Part shown: one piece after another, positions 42,553 through 51,877 of the stretch
Layout: each line of letters starts with the position of its first letter
How positions within the stretch are numbered: position 1 is the stretch's first letter
Origin: Pseudomonas sp. SORT22
GTDB lineage: Bacteria; Pseudomonadota; Gammaproteobacteria; Pseudomonadales; Pseudomonadaceae
Assembly (NCBI RefSeq): GCF_018417635.1
Contig: NZ_CP071007.1
Location: 496,001-560,000, forward strand
Direction of reading: 5' to 3'
Length of the DNA: 64,000 nucleotides
Translations under genes and position numbers: made by a program
Notes under the pieces: model-generated
The model's input: the letters and a program-made list of their open reading frames with translations, nothing else
What the model was told of the DNA's origin: nothing
Database searches by the model: none

Positions 42553-43596
42553 TCAGGCTGGTTGCGCCAGCTCGCCGCGGTCTTCCTCTTCGAGCACGCG
42601 CGCGGCGCGGTCCACCAGCAGCGGGTCAGGCTGGTGGGCGACACTCAAATCCTTGCCGGGGTAGTCCAGCGAGTGCAGGAAGTGGCGGATGCAGTTGATC
42701 CGCGCGCGTTTTTTGTCGTCGGATTTGATTACCGTCCACGGTGCATCGGCGGTGTCGGTGTGGAAGAACATTGCCTCCTTGGCAGCGGTGTATTCGTCCC
42801 ACTTGTCCAGCGACTTGATGTCGATCGGCGACAGCTTCCAGTGCTTGAGCGGGTCGTCACGGCGGGAGATGAAGCGGCGCAGCTGCTCTTCGCGGTTCAC
42901 CGAGAACCAGTACTTGAACAGCAGGATGCCGCTGTTGCACAGCATGCGTTCGAGCTCCGGCGCCTGGCGCATGAACTCCAGGTATTGCAGCGGCGAGCAA
43001 AAATCCATGACCCGCTCGACCCCGGCGCGGTTGTACCAGGAGCGGTCGAAGAAGACCATTTCACCGGACGTGGGCAGGTGCTGGACGTAGCGCTGAAAGT
43101 ACCACTGGCCCTTCTCCTGCTCGGAAGGCTTCTCCAGGGCGACAATCCGCGCACCACGCGGGTTGAGGTGCTCCATGAAGCGCTTGATGGTGCCACCCTT
43201 GCCGGCGGCGTCGCGGCCTTCGAACAGCACGACGATGCGCTGACCGGTTTCCTTGACCCAGCTTTGCACCTTGAGCAGTTCGATCTGCAGTTCGTGCTTG
43301 GCCTTTTCGTACTCGGCGCGGCGCATGCGGTTGCTGTACGGGTAGCTGGCCGGCAGCTTGGCCGAGGCGCTGTCCTCGTTGGAGCCGCGCGGCGCCGAGG
43401 CGACTTTCAGGGCCGCCGGTTGCTGGCTGATGGCGCTGATTTCGCTTTCGGCAGCGGCGCTGACAGCAGGCTTGCGCGGCGTGCGTGGACGCCGTGGACG
43501 GGGGGTGGCAGCTTTGCGTGCCGGGCTTGGGCTGGGGCTCGCAGGTGTTTCAGCGGCAGGCGAGGGCAGGGGCAGGGCAGTGGATTCTTCGCTCAT
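42553..43596 (-). CDS. ppk2: Polyphosphate kinase 2
   Basis: PPK2 enzymes use inorganic polyphosphate to phosphorylate nucleoside di- or monophosphates. The 347-residue protein has a low-complexity Ala/Pro/Arg tail (1-80), then the one-domain kinase: Walker A FEGRDAAGKGGTIKR, PSEQEKGQWYFQRYVQHLP, Walker B FFDRSWYNRAGVE, and the lid with SRRDDPLKHWKLSPID. The length and these motifs indicate a class I (NDP-phosphorylating) enzyme; class assignment is inferred. The long tail is unusual and may bind polyphosphate or nucleic acid. Confidence 0.94.
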   Translation of the reverse strand: MSEESTALPLPSPAAETPASPSPSPARKAATPRPRRPRTPRKPAVSAAAESEISAISQQPAALKVASAPRGSNEDSASAKLPASYPYSNRMRRAEYEKAKHELQIELLKVQSWVKETGQRIVVLFEGRDAAGKGGTIKRFMEHLNPRGARIVALEKPSEQEKGQWYFQRYVQHLPTSGEMVFFDRSWYNRAGVERVMDFCSPLQYLEFMRQAPELERMLCNSGILLFKYWFSVNREEQLRRFISRRDDPLKHWKLSPIDIKSLDKWDEYTAAKEAMFFHTDTADAPWTVIKSDDKKRARINCIRHFLHSLDYPGKDLSVAHQPDPLLVDRAARVLEEEDRGELAQPA

Positions 43597-43694
43597 GGGG
43601 AGGCCTGTTGGTTCCTTCTAATATCCTCAGAGCATTTTATCGACGCCGGCCAAGGGCATATTGACGGTGGTCAACAGCCCTTGGCATAGCGCCA

Positions 43695-44183
43695 TCAGTA
43701 CCAGTATTTCGGGTAGCTGTTGGCCTGGCGCGCATTGTTCAGGCACCAGGCCACGGCGACGATCACCAGCGAGCCGGCCAGTACCGGGGTAATCACGAAG
43801 CTCAGTGGTGCGTGGCTGGCGATCACCACCAGCGGGTTGGCCCCGGCTGGTGCGTGCAGGGTGCGGGTTTGCTGCATGGCAGCCAGGGCCAGGCCGACGG
43901 CCAGGGCTGCGCTCCACCAACTGTCGCCGAGGGTATGCAGCACTGCCAGGCCCACCAGGGTGGCAATTACGTGGCCGCCGATGATGTTGCGCGGCTGCGC
44001 CAGCGGCGAGTCGGGCATGCCGAAGGCCAGCACGCAGCTGGCGCCAAACGGGGCCATCAGCCACAGCGCGCCGGACACCTGGCTGAGCCAGCCGGTGGCG
44101 CCGATCGCCAGGGCCGCGCCGATCAGTGACAGCAGGCTGAAATGCAGGGAAGGGGCGGCGGGCGCCTTGGATTTGAATGGCAT
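43695..44183 (-). CDS. HPP family membrane protein
   Basis: A 162-residue protein with four helices. The family motif HAPAGANPL is seen near residue 110, and MAPFGASCVLAFGMPDSPLAQPRN near residue 45. HPP proteins are integral membrane proteins; some have been linked to nitrite transport. It is divergent from a TetR-type gene across a clear operator, so it is probably the regulator's target. Function not established here. Confidence 0.85.
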   Translation of the reverse strand: MPFKSKAPAAPSLHFSLLSLIGAALAIGATGWLSQVSGALWLMAPFGASCVLAFGMPDSPLAQPRNIIGGHVIATLVGLAVLHTLGDSWWSAALAVGLALAAMQQTRTLHAPAGANPLVVIASHAPLSFVITPVLAGSLVIVAVAWCLNNARQANSYPKYWY

Positions 44184-44219
44184 GGGTACAGTTCTCCGGG
44201 TGGGCGATTTGCGCCGAGG

Positions 44220-44257
44220 ATACCGATCGGTTTACCTGCAGGTCAACCGATCGGTAT
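44220..44257. promoter_or_regulatory. TetR-type operator between HPP gene and tetR
   Basis: ATACCGATCGGTT (44220-44232) and AACCGATCGGTAT (44245-44257) are perfect inverted arms. Each contains the palindrome ACCGATCGGT, and the centre has another palindrome, ACCTGCAGGT (44234-44243). The layout fits two TetR dimers controlling both divergent genes. Confidence 0.85.
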
Positions 44258-44292
44258 ACACTGTTGGCAAATGTCCTGATCGAAGGTGTGGC

Positions 44293-44847
44293 ATGAGCAC
44301 GTCCGAGAAAATCGCCGAGTCGGCGCTGCAGTTGTTCTACCGCCAGGGTTACCACGGCACCGGCGTCGAGCAATTGAGCCAGGAGGCCGGGGTGACCAAG
44401 AAAACCCTGTACCGGCATTTCCCCAGCAAGGAGCTGTTGATCGAGGCGGCGCTGGAACGTCGCGATCACGATTTCATGGCGCGCCTGCAAAGCGCTCTGG
44501 CGGCCGTTGAGGCAAAAGCGCGGCCGCTGGCCTATATCGATTTCATCGAGGCCTGGGCGCGCTCTGAAGACTTCTACGGCTGCGCCTTCATCAACGCCTC
44601 GGCCGAGTATGCCGGGCCGGCCGAGCCACCCCATGTGCTGGCCAGGTTGCACAAGGACAAGGTCATGGCCGCACTTGAGCAGGCCTGCCAGCAGGCGGGG
44701 TGCAAGCAGGGCGCTGCGCAGCAGCTGTTTTTGCTGGGCGAGGGGTTGATTGTTGCGTCGCAGGTCGGCGGGGTGCAGGTGCCGCTGTTCGAAGCGGCGC
44801 GGTTGATAGTGGCTGCGCTGGCCTATCGCAGCATCCCGCAGATCTGA
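44293..44847 (+). CDS. TetR/AcrR-family regulator
   Basis: A 184-residue repressor with the TetR N-terminal DNA-binding domain: KIAESALQLFYRQGYHGTGVEQL and AGVTKKTLYRHFPSKELLIEAAL. The C-terminal ligand domain has the YGCAFINASAEYA segment typical of TetR_C groups. The ATG at 44293 follows GGTGTGGC. It presumably represses itself and the divergent HPP gene from the 44220 operator. Its last 25 bp overlap the end of the convergent lipoprotein gene. Confidence 0.92.
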   Translation: MSTSEKIAESALQLFYRQGYHGTGVEQLSQEAGVTKKTLYRHFPSKELLIEAALERRDHDFMARLQSALAAVEAKARPLAYIDFIEAWARSEDFYGCAFINASAEYAGPAEPPHVLARLHKDKVMAALEQACQQAGCKQGAAQQLFLLGEGLIVASQVGGVQVPLFEAARLIVAALAYRSIPQI

Positions 44848-45228
44848 TTGCCTTCGTAACCATGGATGATCGGCGCCAGGATCATCATCGGGCCACAGGC
44901 GTACATGGGCGAGCTGATGGTCTGCCTGGCGTTGAACAGCACGACCTGGTCGCCATCGATGTCCGGGCCATAGGCCACTTCACTGTAGGTCCTGCACACC
45001 GGCAGTAGCAAAGGCACCGGCACGACCACAGCCCAGAGGGTGACGCCGCACCATTCGCGGGGTGACGTCGGATTTCTCCGATTTGCTGACCTTGGGGGTG
45101 ATGTTCTTCAGGCGCAGGATGCGATGGGCCGCGGTGGGGTAGGTGTCTTTGTGCGGCAGCACCACGGTGGCGCCGACACAGCCGGTCAGGCTCAGCAGCA
45201 TGGCGACGGCGACGGCAATCGATTTCAT
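44823..45228 (-). pseudogene. Frameshifted small lipoprotein gene
   Basis: An ATG at 45228 opens a lipoprotein with lipobox LTGC and the segment VVLPHKDTYPTAAHRIL. After SDVT the frame turns to poor-looking sequence and stops at 44980. The other frame from the same place reads REWCGVTLWAVVVPVPL and continues with good codon use to a stop at 44823 (NQICGMLR). Removing one G from GGGG at 45059-45062 would join the parts into a protein of about 134 residues. It is either a recent pseudogene or a base error in the assembly. If the frame is real, an 82-residue product is made. Confidence 0.65.
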
Positions 45229-45305
45229 CCCTGGCTCCGACAAGCTCGCGGCATTTCCGTGCGCGAGCAGGCCTGCGTTCGTTGATAAATCGCAGGCATG
45301 AAAAA

Positions 45306-45335
45306 AGCCCCAAGGAATCACTTCGCTTGGGGCTT
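45306..45335 (-). terminator. Terminator of tRNA-Phe
   Basis: AGCCCCAAG and CTTGGGGCT form a hairpin with an A-run on one side and TTTT on the other, just downstream of tRNA-Phe on the minus strand. Confidence 0.8.
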
Positions 45336-45346
45336 TTCGGTATTAG

Positions 45347-45422
45347 TGGTGCCCAGAGACGGAATCGAACCGCCGACACGGGGATTTTCAATCCCCTGCT
45401 CTACCGACTGAGCTATCTGGGC
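45347..45422 (-). tRNA. tRNA-Phe (anticodon GAA)
   Basis: A 76-nt tRNA with encoded CCA. It has GCCCAGA/TCTGGGC acceptor arms, the D-arm TAGCTCAGTCGGTAGAGCA, the anticodon stem-loop GGGGATTGAAAATCCCC and the T-arm GGTTCGATTCC. The anticodon GAA reads Phe codons. Confidence 0.97.
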
Positions 45423-45513
45423 AACGGGGCGCATTAAAAGGGTTTTTCGGATTTACGTCAACGACTTTTTGAAAATTTTTTAAATTAATTCCGTCGCTTA
45501 CGATTTTCCGGGG

Positions 45514-45786
45514 TTATTCGCTAGGTGGAACGTAGCCTTCGGCCTTCTCGTAATCCTGGCCGGAGAAGAACTTGTCCATCTCGCCCTGGAGAAATTTGCG
45601 GTCCTCGGCGTTCATCATGTTCAGGCGCTTCTCGTTGATCAGCATGGTCTGCTCTTTCTGCCAGTCGGCCCAGGCTTGCTGCGAGATGTTCTCGAAGATG
45701 TCCTGGCCCTTGGCGCCCGGGTAGGGTGGACGCTCGAGGCCTGGCAATTGTTCTTTGTACTTGCGGCACATTACGGTGCGTGTCAT
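45514..45786 (-). CDS. yggX: Fe(2+)-trafficking protein YggX
   Basis: YggX protects iron-sulfur proteins from oxidative damage and handles intracellular Fe(II). The 90-residue protein has the conserved start [23 protein letters not shown] with Cys7. It continues with [17 protein letters not shown] and ends in the family's acidic tail after [13 protein letters not shown]. It overlaps mutY by 4 bases; the mutY-yggX pairing is common in gamma-proteobacteria and links repair of oxidised bases with iron protection. Confidence 0.96.
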   Translation of the reverse strand: MTRTVMCRKYKEQLPGLERPPYPGAKGQDIFENISQQAWADWQKEQTMLINEKRLNMMNAEDRKFLQGEMDKFFSGQDYEKAEGYVPPSE

Positions 45787-46850
45787 CGCGACTCTCCTGT
45801 AAGCAATACGTCGGCCGCGCGTTTAAGCAGTTTTTTCACCGGGGCGGCAAGGCCCAGGCGCGGCGGGGTGGCGAGGTTATACCAGAGCCAGTCGGCCTCG
45901 GCCACGTGGTCGCTGGTGGCATTGACGCGCACCAGCCAGGGCTCGATGGCCAGCTGGAAGTGGCTGAAGGTGTGGGTCAGGCCGTCCAGCGCCTGGCTGC
46001 CGGCCAGGCTCAGGCCGTGCTGGTCGGCCAGCTCGTCGATCTGCGCGAGGTTGTCCAGTTCCGGCAGGCTCCACAACCCGCCCCACAGGCCCGTGGAAGG
46101 CCGCCGGTAAAGCAGGATGGCGCCTTGGTGGTTGGCCAGCAGTGGCATCAGCGTGCGCTTTTGTGGCAGCTCCTTGCGCGGCTTGGGCACCGGGTAGCGG
46201 ATTTCCTGGCCGAGCATGTGCGCCTCGCAACCGACCTTGAGCGGGCACAGCAGGCAACTGGGCTTGCTGCGGGTACACAAGGTCGCGCCCAGGTCCATCA
46301 TCGCCTGGGTGTAGTGGTTCACCCGGCTGTGCGGGGTATAGCGCTCGGCATTGGCCCACAGCGCCTTGGCCACTTTCGGCTCGCCGGGGTAGCCCTCTTG
46401 CGCGGTGTAGCGGGCCAGCACGCGCTTGACGTTGCCGTCGAGGATCGGCGCACGCAGGCCCATGCTGATGCTGGCAATAGCGCCGGCAGTGGACAGGCCA
46501 ATGCCGGGCAGGTCGGTGAGTTTCTCGACATCGCGGGGGAATTCTCCGCCATATTGCTCGACAACGATCTTCGCGGTCTTTTGCAGGTTGCGCGCCCGGG
46601 TGTAGTAACCCAGGCCCGTCCACAGGTGCAGCACCTCATCCTCGGGCGCTTCGGCCAGGGCCTGGACCGTCGGCAGCGCCTGCATGAAGCGGTCGAAGTA
46701 GTTGAGCACGGTGCTCACCTGGGTCTGCTGCAACATGATCTCCGAGACCCACACCCGGTACGGAGTGATGCCCTGTTGCCAGGGCAGGTCGTGGCGGCCG
46801 TTACGGTCGTACCAATCCAGCACGGCGCTGGAAAACTGCTCGGGGCTCAT
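45783..46850 (-). CDS. mutY: Adenine DNA glycosylase MutY
   Basis: MutY removes adenine mispaired with 8-oxoguanine. The 355-residue protein has the HhH-GPD fold: [44 protein letters not shown], then the catalytic-Asp segment [13 protein letters not shown]. The iron-sulfur cluster cysteines C-x6-C-x2-C-x5-C are seen in [19 protein letters not shown]-terminal NUDIX-like 8-oxoG recognition domain follows. The ATG overlaps the asmA stop by 4 bases, so asmA-mutY-yggX are a coupled operon. Confidence 0.97.
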   Translation of the reverse strand: MSPEQFSSAVLDWYDRNGRHDLPWQQGITPYRVWVSEIMLQQTQVSTVLNYFDRFMQALPTVQALAEAPEDEVLHLWTGLGYYTRARNLQKTAKIVVEQYGGEFPRDVEKLTDLPGIGLSTAGAIASISMGLRAPILDGNVKRVLARYTAQEGYPGEPKVAKALWANAERYTPHSRVNHYTQAMMDLGATLCTRSKPSCLLCPLKVGCEAHMLGQEIRYPVPKPRKELPQKRTLMPLLANHQGAILLYRRPSTGLWGGLWSLPELDNLAQIDELADQHGLSLAGSQALDGLTHTFSHFQLAIEPWLVRVNATSDHVAEADWLWYNLATPPRLGLAAPVKKLLKRAADVLLTGESR

Positions 46851-49087
46851 CGCTTGAACAACCCCTTGAGCGCGTCCTTGAGTTCCGGGCTGACCTTGTC
46901 ACCGAGCTTCTCGTCGATCTTCTCGCTGAGCTTTTCGCTGACCTTGTCGCCAGCCAGCTTGGCCGCGACCTTGCCCAGGCCGTCTTTATCCAGGCGGCAA
47001 GCCTTGGCGCCCAGCTCCAGCGGGCCACGGCAGCGCAGCGGCAGTTCGAGGCCGACATAGCGCTCGCCGACCTGGCAGGCTGGGTCGGGCATATCGCGCT
47101 TGTCGCCCTCGACGATCACGCCAATGCGGTAGTCCATGCCCAGCACGCGCAGGTCGAGGTCGCCATGGCCGTTGACGGTCAGGCCGGGAATGCGTGCCTT
47201 GAGGTCAGGGTTGCTGGCCACGCCGTTACGCATTACCAGGCTGCCCTTGAGCTCCTGGAACGGCGTGTCCTTGCCGCGTGGCTCGCCACTCAGGGCCTTG
47301 CGGTTGAGGGTGGCGATGGCCTGGCACAGTTGCTGTTCGAGGTTGGCGTTGACCAGGATACCGTCGTTGATGACGAAGCTGGCGTTGCCGTTGAGGGTGT
47401 CGACCAGGGCTTTCTGGCTGTTGCCGGTGGCGGTCAGGTCGCTGTTGAGGGTCAACAGACCCTTGACCGGTGGCGTGCCGGTTTCGCTCTTGATGAAGTG
47501 CTCGACCGGCACCCGGTTGATGCGGGTGTTAAGACCAATCTGCGGCACGGCTGGGCGTACGTCGAGGGTGCCCTTGCTTTCGAAGTCACCGTTGTACAGG
47601 CCGCCGCGCAGGGTTTCCAGGGTGATCAGGCCGCCTTGGCCCTGGGCCTTGAGGTGGGCGTTTTCGATCGGCAGCTTGTCCAGGGTCAGCTGGCCGAACG
47701 TCAGGTCGGCTTGCAGGTCGACTTTGCGCAGGCGGTCAACCGGCAGCAGCTTGTCGTTGCTCCAGGCCACCTGGGTCGGCGCGTCGGGCAGCGGCGTGGT
47801 ACCGGCACCGGCGAGGGCACCGGCCTCTTTGCTCTGCACTTCGGCCTGGCGTGCGGCCTTGGCGCCCTGGGCTGCCTCGCTCTTGGCCAGCAGGTAGCGG
47901 TCGGCGTCGAACTTGTCGGCCTTGAGCTGCACGCGCAGGGCCTGCTTGGCGAAGTCTTCAATGGCCAGGCGGCCGCTGAAGGTGCTGTCGTCGAGCTTGA
48001 TCGCCAGGTCTTCCAGGGCCAGGCTGTTCGGCGTGCCTTGCAGGCGGGTGACCAGCTCGACCTTGCCCAGGGTGCTGGCGTCGGCCGAGGCCGGCAGCGG
48101 GTGGCCGATGCTGTCGAGGAAGTTGCGCAGGTCGAATTGGGCAATCGACAGGCCGCCGCTCAGTTGCGGGGTTTTGTCGAGGTCGCGCAGGTTCAGCTCG
48201 CCGAGGGCGCGCAGCTGGTTGGCCGAGAGCTTGAGGCCGTTCCATTCGGCGACGTTGGCCGCCAGATCGACCAGCAACTGGCCCTGGGCGGCGAAGGTCA
48301 TGGTCTTGCCTTGCAGCGGCTCGCCCGAGGCTTCGCCGCTGAGTTTCATGTCTTCGAACTGGTAGCGCTTGAGCCGGCGATCGAAGCGCAGCTCGCCGTT
48401 AAGCTCGGTGCGCGCTTTGACCACTGGCTGGCCGGAACTGAGGAAGGCGGTCATCTTCAGCGGGATGTTCACCCCTTCATGCACCGCGCCGGTGCTCAGC
48501 TGGATGCTTTCGGCGCCGAAGCTCTGGCCGCTGCGGGCATCGTTGTACTGCACGCGGGCGTTGTTGACGGTCAGGCTGTCGATATCGAGCTTGACCGGGC
48601 GCTCGCTGGCGCTGTCGCTGCTAGCCTGGGCCGGGGCAGTGCCGGCGCTTTCGGCCGGGGCCGGGGCCGGGGTGGCAGCGGGCAGTGGCTTGCCGATGTC
48701 TTCCCAGTTGCCGTGGCCATTTTCGTCACGGCTCAGGGTCAGGTTCAGGCCCTCGACGCGCACATCGCTCATTTGCACTTCACGGCGCAGCAACGGCAGC
48801 ACGCGTACCGACAGGCCAAGCATCTGCAGGTCGGCAAACGGCACTTTCGGGTTGTTCAGGGTGGCGATGCTGGCTTCATGCAGCTCAAGGCCCAGCCACG
48901 GGAACAGGCTCCAGCCAATGTCGCCATTGAGCGTCAGCTCGACGTGGGCCTTGTCGCGTGCCAGCTGGCGAATCTCGTCTTTGTAGTCGTTGGGATCGAA
49001 GAGGTGGGTCAGGGCGAAGCCCAGAGCCACAATGATCAGCAACAACCCGAGAAGCACCAGCCCCAGGATTTTGCCGAACGCTTTCAT
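46847..49087 (-). CDS. AsmA-family protein
   Basis: A 746-residue protein anchored by one N-terminal helix (IVALGFALTHLFDPNDYKDEI follows it). AsmA/TAM-like proteins extend into the periplasm and help move phospholipids or assemble outer-membrane proteins. The N-terminal pattern GDIGWSLFPWLGLELHEASI and SVRVLPLLRREVQMSDVRVEGL are typical, as is the C-terminal repeat-rich beta-structure with NGNASFVINDGILVNANLEQ. Low-complexity Ala/Pro around residue 140 forms a linker. It is the first gene of the mutY-yggX operon. Confidence 0.92.
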   Translation of the reverse strand: MKAFGKILGLVLLGLLLIIVALGFALTHLFDPNDYKDEIRQLARDKAHVELTLNGDIGWSLFPWLGLELHEASIATLNNPKVPFADLQMLGLSVRVLPLLRREVQMSDVRVEGLNLTLSRDENGHGNWEDIGKPLPAATPAPAPAESAGTAPAQASSDSASERPVKLDIDSLTVNNARVQYNDARSGQSFGAESIQLSTGAVHEGVNIPLKMTAFLSSGQPVVKARTELNGELRFDRRLKRYQFEDMKLSGEASGEPLQGKTMTFAAQGQLLVDLAANVAEWNGLKLSANQLRALGELNLRDLDKTPQLSGGLSIAQFDLRNFLDSIGHPLPASADASTLGKVELVTRLQGTPNSLALEDLAIKLDDSTFSGRLAIEDFAKQALRVQLKADKFDADRYLLAKSEAAQGAKAARQAEVQSKEAGALAGAGTTPLPDAPTQVAWSNDKLLPVDRLRKVDLQADLTFGQLTLDKLPIENAHLKAQGQGGLITLETLRGGLYNGDFESKGTLDVRPAVPQIGLNTRINRVPVEHFIKSETGTPPVKGLLTLNSDLTATGNSQKALVDTLNGNASFVINDGILVNANLEQQLCQAIATLNRKALSGEPRGKDTPFQELKGSLVMRNGVASNPDLKARIPGLTVNGHGDLDLRVLGMDYRIGVIVEGDKRDMPDPACQVGERYVGLELPLRCRGPLELGAKACRLDKDGLGKVAAKLAGDKVSEKLSEKIDEKLGDKVSPELKDALKGLFKR

Positions 49088-49426
49088 GGGCGAGTCCTTG
49101 TAGTCCGATTTCTAAATTCAGCCGCAGAGTATAGCGCTGCGGTTATCACCGCTGGGTGATATGGGGCGAAGGTTTAGTCCTGCATAAGTGTCGGATTCGA
49201 CAACACATGGCATGACAGTTCCTTGCCGGGGGGATCAGTTGCAGAACAAACGACGGTATCAGTTAGCGCTAAGTGACCACGGCAAATGCTACTCTCTCGC
49301 CGCTCTCAGGCCCTGCTGCGGCCATTTGTCGCGCAAACGGGGCCGTTCGCCAATAACAACGACCAGTTGCCAAAGCGCCAAGGTCGCGGGCGGTGAGCGC
49401 TTCATTCCTACGAGGGGAACACAACA
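49088..49426. promoter_or_regulatory. Divergent promoter region between asmA and the OFA transporter
   Basis: About 340 bp with no gene. Two short inverted repeats are visible: ATCACC-GCTG-GGTGAT (49146-49161) and TGTCG-GATT-CGACA (49188-49201). The MFS gene has a GAGGGG ribosome binding site just before its ATG. I could not place promoter boxes with confidence. Confidence 0.4.
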
Positions 49427-51088
49427 ATGAGCAGCAGCATCACGGCCGGAACCGTCGCCAGCGCGCCCGGCTTCCTGTCCAAGGAGCGGATCATCGCCCG
49501 TCCGGGCTTCAACCGCTGGCTGGTACCGCCAGCGGCCCTGGCCATCCACCTGTGCATCGGCATGGCCTACGGTTTTTCGGTGTTCTGGTTGCCGCTGTCG
49601 CAGGCCATCGGCATCAGTGCGCCGGTTGTCTGCTCGGAACAGACCCACTTCCTGATGCGCATGTTCACCACCGAGTGCGACTGGCCGATCTCGATGCTCA
49701 GCTGGATCTACACGCTGTTCTTTGTCTTCCTGGGGTGCTCGGCGGCCATCTGGGGCGGCTGGCTGGAGCACGCCGGGCCGCGCAAGGCCGGGGTGGTCTC
49801 GACCCTGTGCTGGTGCGGCGGCCTGCTGATTTCCGCCTTCGGCGTCTATACCCACCAACTGTGGCTGATGTGGCTGGGCTCCGGGGTGATCGGCGGTATT
49901 GGCCTGGGGCTTGGCTATATTTCCCCGGTCTCGACCCTGATCAAGTGGTTCCCGGACAAACGCGGCATGGCCACCGGCATGGCGATCATGGGTTTTGGCG
50001 GCGGCGCCATGGTCGGCGCGCCGCTGGCGGCAGCGCTGATGAACCACTTCGCTACGCCCGGCGACGTTGGGGTCTGGCAGAGCTTCGTGGTCATGGCGGT
50101 GATCTACTTCGTGTTCATGCTCGGCGGCGCCCTGGCCTATCGCGTACCGCCTACCGGCTGGAAGCCTGAAGGCTGGACTGCGCCGCTGAAAAAAGTCGGC
50201 AACGCGATGATCACCCATCGCCATGTGCATGTCAGTGTGGCGTGGAAAACCCCGCAGTTTGTGTTGATCTGGCTGGTTTTGTGCCTGAACGTTTCGGCAG
50301 GTATCGGCATTCTCGGCATGGCTTCGCCGCTGCTGCAGGAGGTTTTTGCCGGCAAGCTGCTGGGCAATGACCTGAGCTTCAGCCAGCTCAACGCCGCGCA
50401 ATTGGGCCAGATCGCCGCGATTGCCGCCGGTTTTACCGGTTTGCTCAGCCTGTTCAATATCGGCGGGCGCTTCTTCTGGGCGTCGTTCTCCGACTATATC
50501 GGGCGCAAAAACACCTATTTCGCCTTCTTCGCCCTGGGCGTGGCTCTGTATGCGCTGGTGCCGAACATGGGCCACCTGGGCAACATCGCCCTGTTCGTGG
50601 CGGCGTTCTGCATCATCCTGTCGATGTACGGCGGCGGTTTTGCCACGGTGCCGGCGTACCTGGCCGACCTGTTCGGCACGCAGATGGTCGGTGCCATTCA
50701 CGGTCGCCTGCTGACCGCCTGGGCCGCAGCCGGGGTGCTGGGCCCGGTGCTGATCACCTACCTGCGAGAGTACCAGCTGGCGCTGGGCGTGCCGCGGGCG
50801 GCGGCCTATGACATCACTCTGTACATCCTCGCCGGGCTGCTGGTGCTGGGCTTTGTCTGCAATGCGCTGGTGCGGCCGGTGGCCGACAAGTACTTCATGA
50901 CCGATGCCGAGCTTGCCGCCGAGCGGGCCCTGAGCCACGACCAGGGCAGCGCCAGCGAGCGCGTACTGGAGTGGAAGGCCGACCCGGCCAGCAAGCCTTT
51001 GGTGCTGGCGGCCTGGCTGGTGGTCGGGGTGCCGCTGGCCTGGGGGATCTGGGTGACGTTGCAGAAGACTGCGGTGTTGTTCAACTAG
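49427..51088 (+). CDS. OFA-family MFS transporter
   Basis: A 553-residue major facilitator with 12 helices, in the oxalate/formate antiporter group. Relevant segments are PPAALAIHLCIGMAYGFSVFWLPLS at the first helix, GWLEHAGPRKAGV in the first loop, GIGLGLGYISPVSTLIKWFPDKRGMATGMAIMGFGGGA, and FNIGGRFFWASFSDYIGRKNTY in the middle. An insertion between helices 1 and 2 contains Cys-rich PVVCSEQTHFLMRMFTTECDWP, which is not usual for small OFA proteins. The substrate, likely a small carboxylate, is not determined. A REP element follows. Confidence 0.88.
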   Translation: MSSSITAGTVASAPGFLSKERIIARPGFNRWLVPPAALAIHLCIGMAYGFSVFWLPLSQAIGISAPVVCSEQTHFLMRMFTTECDWPISMLSWIYTLFFVFLGCSAAIWGGWLEHAGPRKAGVVSTLCWCGGLLISAFGVYTHQLWLMWLGSGVIGGIGLGLGYISPVSTLIKWFPDKRGMATGMAIMGFGGGAMVGAPLAAALMNHFATPGDVGVWQSFVVMAVIYFVFMLGGALAYRVPPTGWKPEGWTAPLKKVGNAMITHRHVHVSVAWKTPQFVLIWLVLCLNVSAGIGILGMASPLLQEVFAGKLLGNDLSFSQLNAAQLGQIAAIAAGFTGLLSLFNIGGRFFWASFSDYIGRKNTYFAFFALGVALYALVPNMGHLGNIALFVAAFCIILSMYGGGFATVPAYLADLFGTQMVGAIHGRLLTAWAAAGVLGPVLITYLREYQLALGVPRAAAYDITLYILAGLLVLGFVCNALVRPVADKYFMTDAELAAERALSHDQGSASERVLEWKADPASKPLVLAAWLVVGVPLAWGIWVTLQKTAVLFN

Positions 51089-51095
51089 GTCTGCC

Positions 51096-51160
51096 CTGTA
51101 GGAGCGGGCTTGCCCCGCGATGAACCCGCATTCGATCGCGGGGCAAGCCCGCTCCTACAG
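51096..51160. repeat. REP palindrome pair
   Basis: CTGTAGGAGCGGGCTTGCCCC and the complement GGGGCAAGCCCGCTCCTACAG are separated by a 23-bp stretch, so the two REP units face each other. It lies just past the MFS gene stop and may act as the 3' end of its transcript. Confidence 0.9.
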
Positions 51161-51283
51161 AAGTAGCTGAAAATTGCCGGATCGCAGGTAAATTCCCTGC
51201 CACGCGTCATCTGCGTTTCAAGCCGCGTGCTTCTGGGCCTATAATGGTCACCTTTTTCGCCCAATGATTTTGCGGAGCTGGTG

Positions 51284-51877
51284 ATGGTCGAACGTAAGGC
51301 TTCCGTCGAGCGCAATACTCTGGAGACCCAGATCAAGGCCTCGATCAACCTGGATGGCAGCGGCAAGGCCCGATTCGATATCGGTGTGCCTTTCCTTGAA
51401 CATATGCTCGACCAGATCGCCCGACATGGGCTGATCGACCTCGATATCGAGTGCAAGGGCGACCTGCATATCGATGATCACCATACTGTCGAAGACGTCG
51501 GTATCACCCTCGGCCAGGCCTTCAACCAGGCCATCGGCGACAAAAAGGGCATCCGCCGCTACGGCCATGCCTACGTGCCGCTGGACGAAGCGCTGTCGCG
51601 GGTGGTCATCGACTTCTCCGGCCGCCCCGGCCTGCAGATGCACGTACCGTATACCCGCGCTTCGGTGGGCGGCTTTGATGTCGACCTGTTCCAGGAGTTC
51701 TTCCAGGGCTTCGTCAACCACGCCAACGTCACCCTGCACATCGACAACCTGCGTGGGCACAACACCCACCACCAGATCGAGACCGTGTTCAAGGCCTTCG
51801 GCCGCGCGCTGCGCATGGCCATCGAGCTGGACGAGCGCATGGCCGGGCAGATGCCATCGACCAAGGGTTGCCTGTAA
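51284..51877 (+). CDS. hisB: Imidazoleglycerol-phosphate dehydratase
   Basis: HisB catalyses the sixth step of histidine synthesis. The 197-residue monofunctional enzyme has the metal-binding histidine-rich motifs: [13 protein letters not shown] near residue 40, [14 protein letters not shown] near 65 and [18 protein letters not shown] near 160. I use the ATG at 51284, with GGAG 6 bases upstream, not the GTG just before it. Its TAA overlaps the hisH ATG, as expected for coupled his genes. Confidence 0.97.
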   Translation: MVERKASVERNTLETQIKASINLDGSGKARFDIGVPFLEHMLDQIARHGLIDLDIECKGDLHIDDHHTVEDVGITLGQAFNQAIGDKKGIRRYGHAYVPLDEALSRVVIDFSGRPGLQMHVPYTRASVGGFDVDLFQEFFQGFVNHANVTLHIDNLRGHNTHHQIETVFKAFGRALRMAIELDERMAGQMPSTKGCL

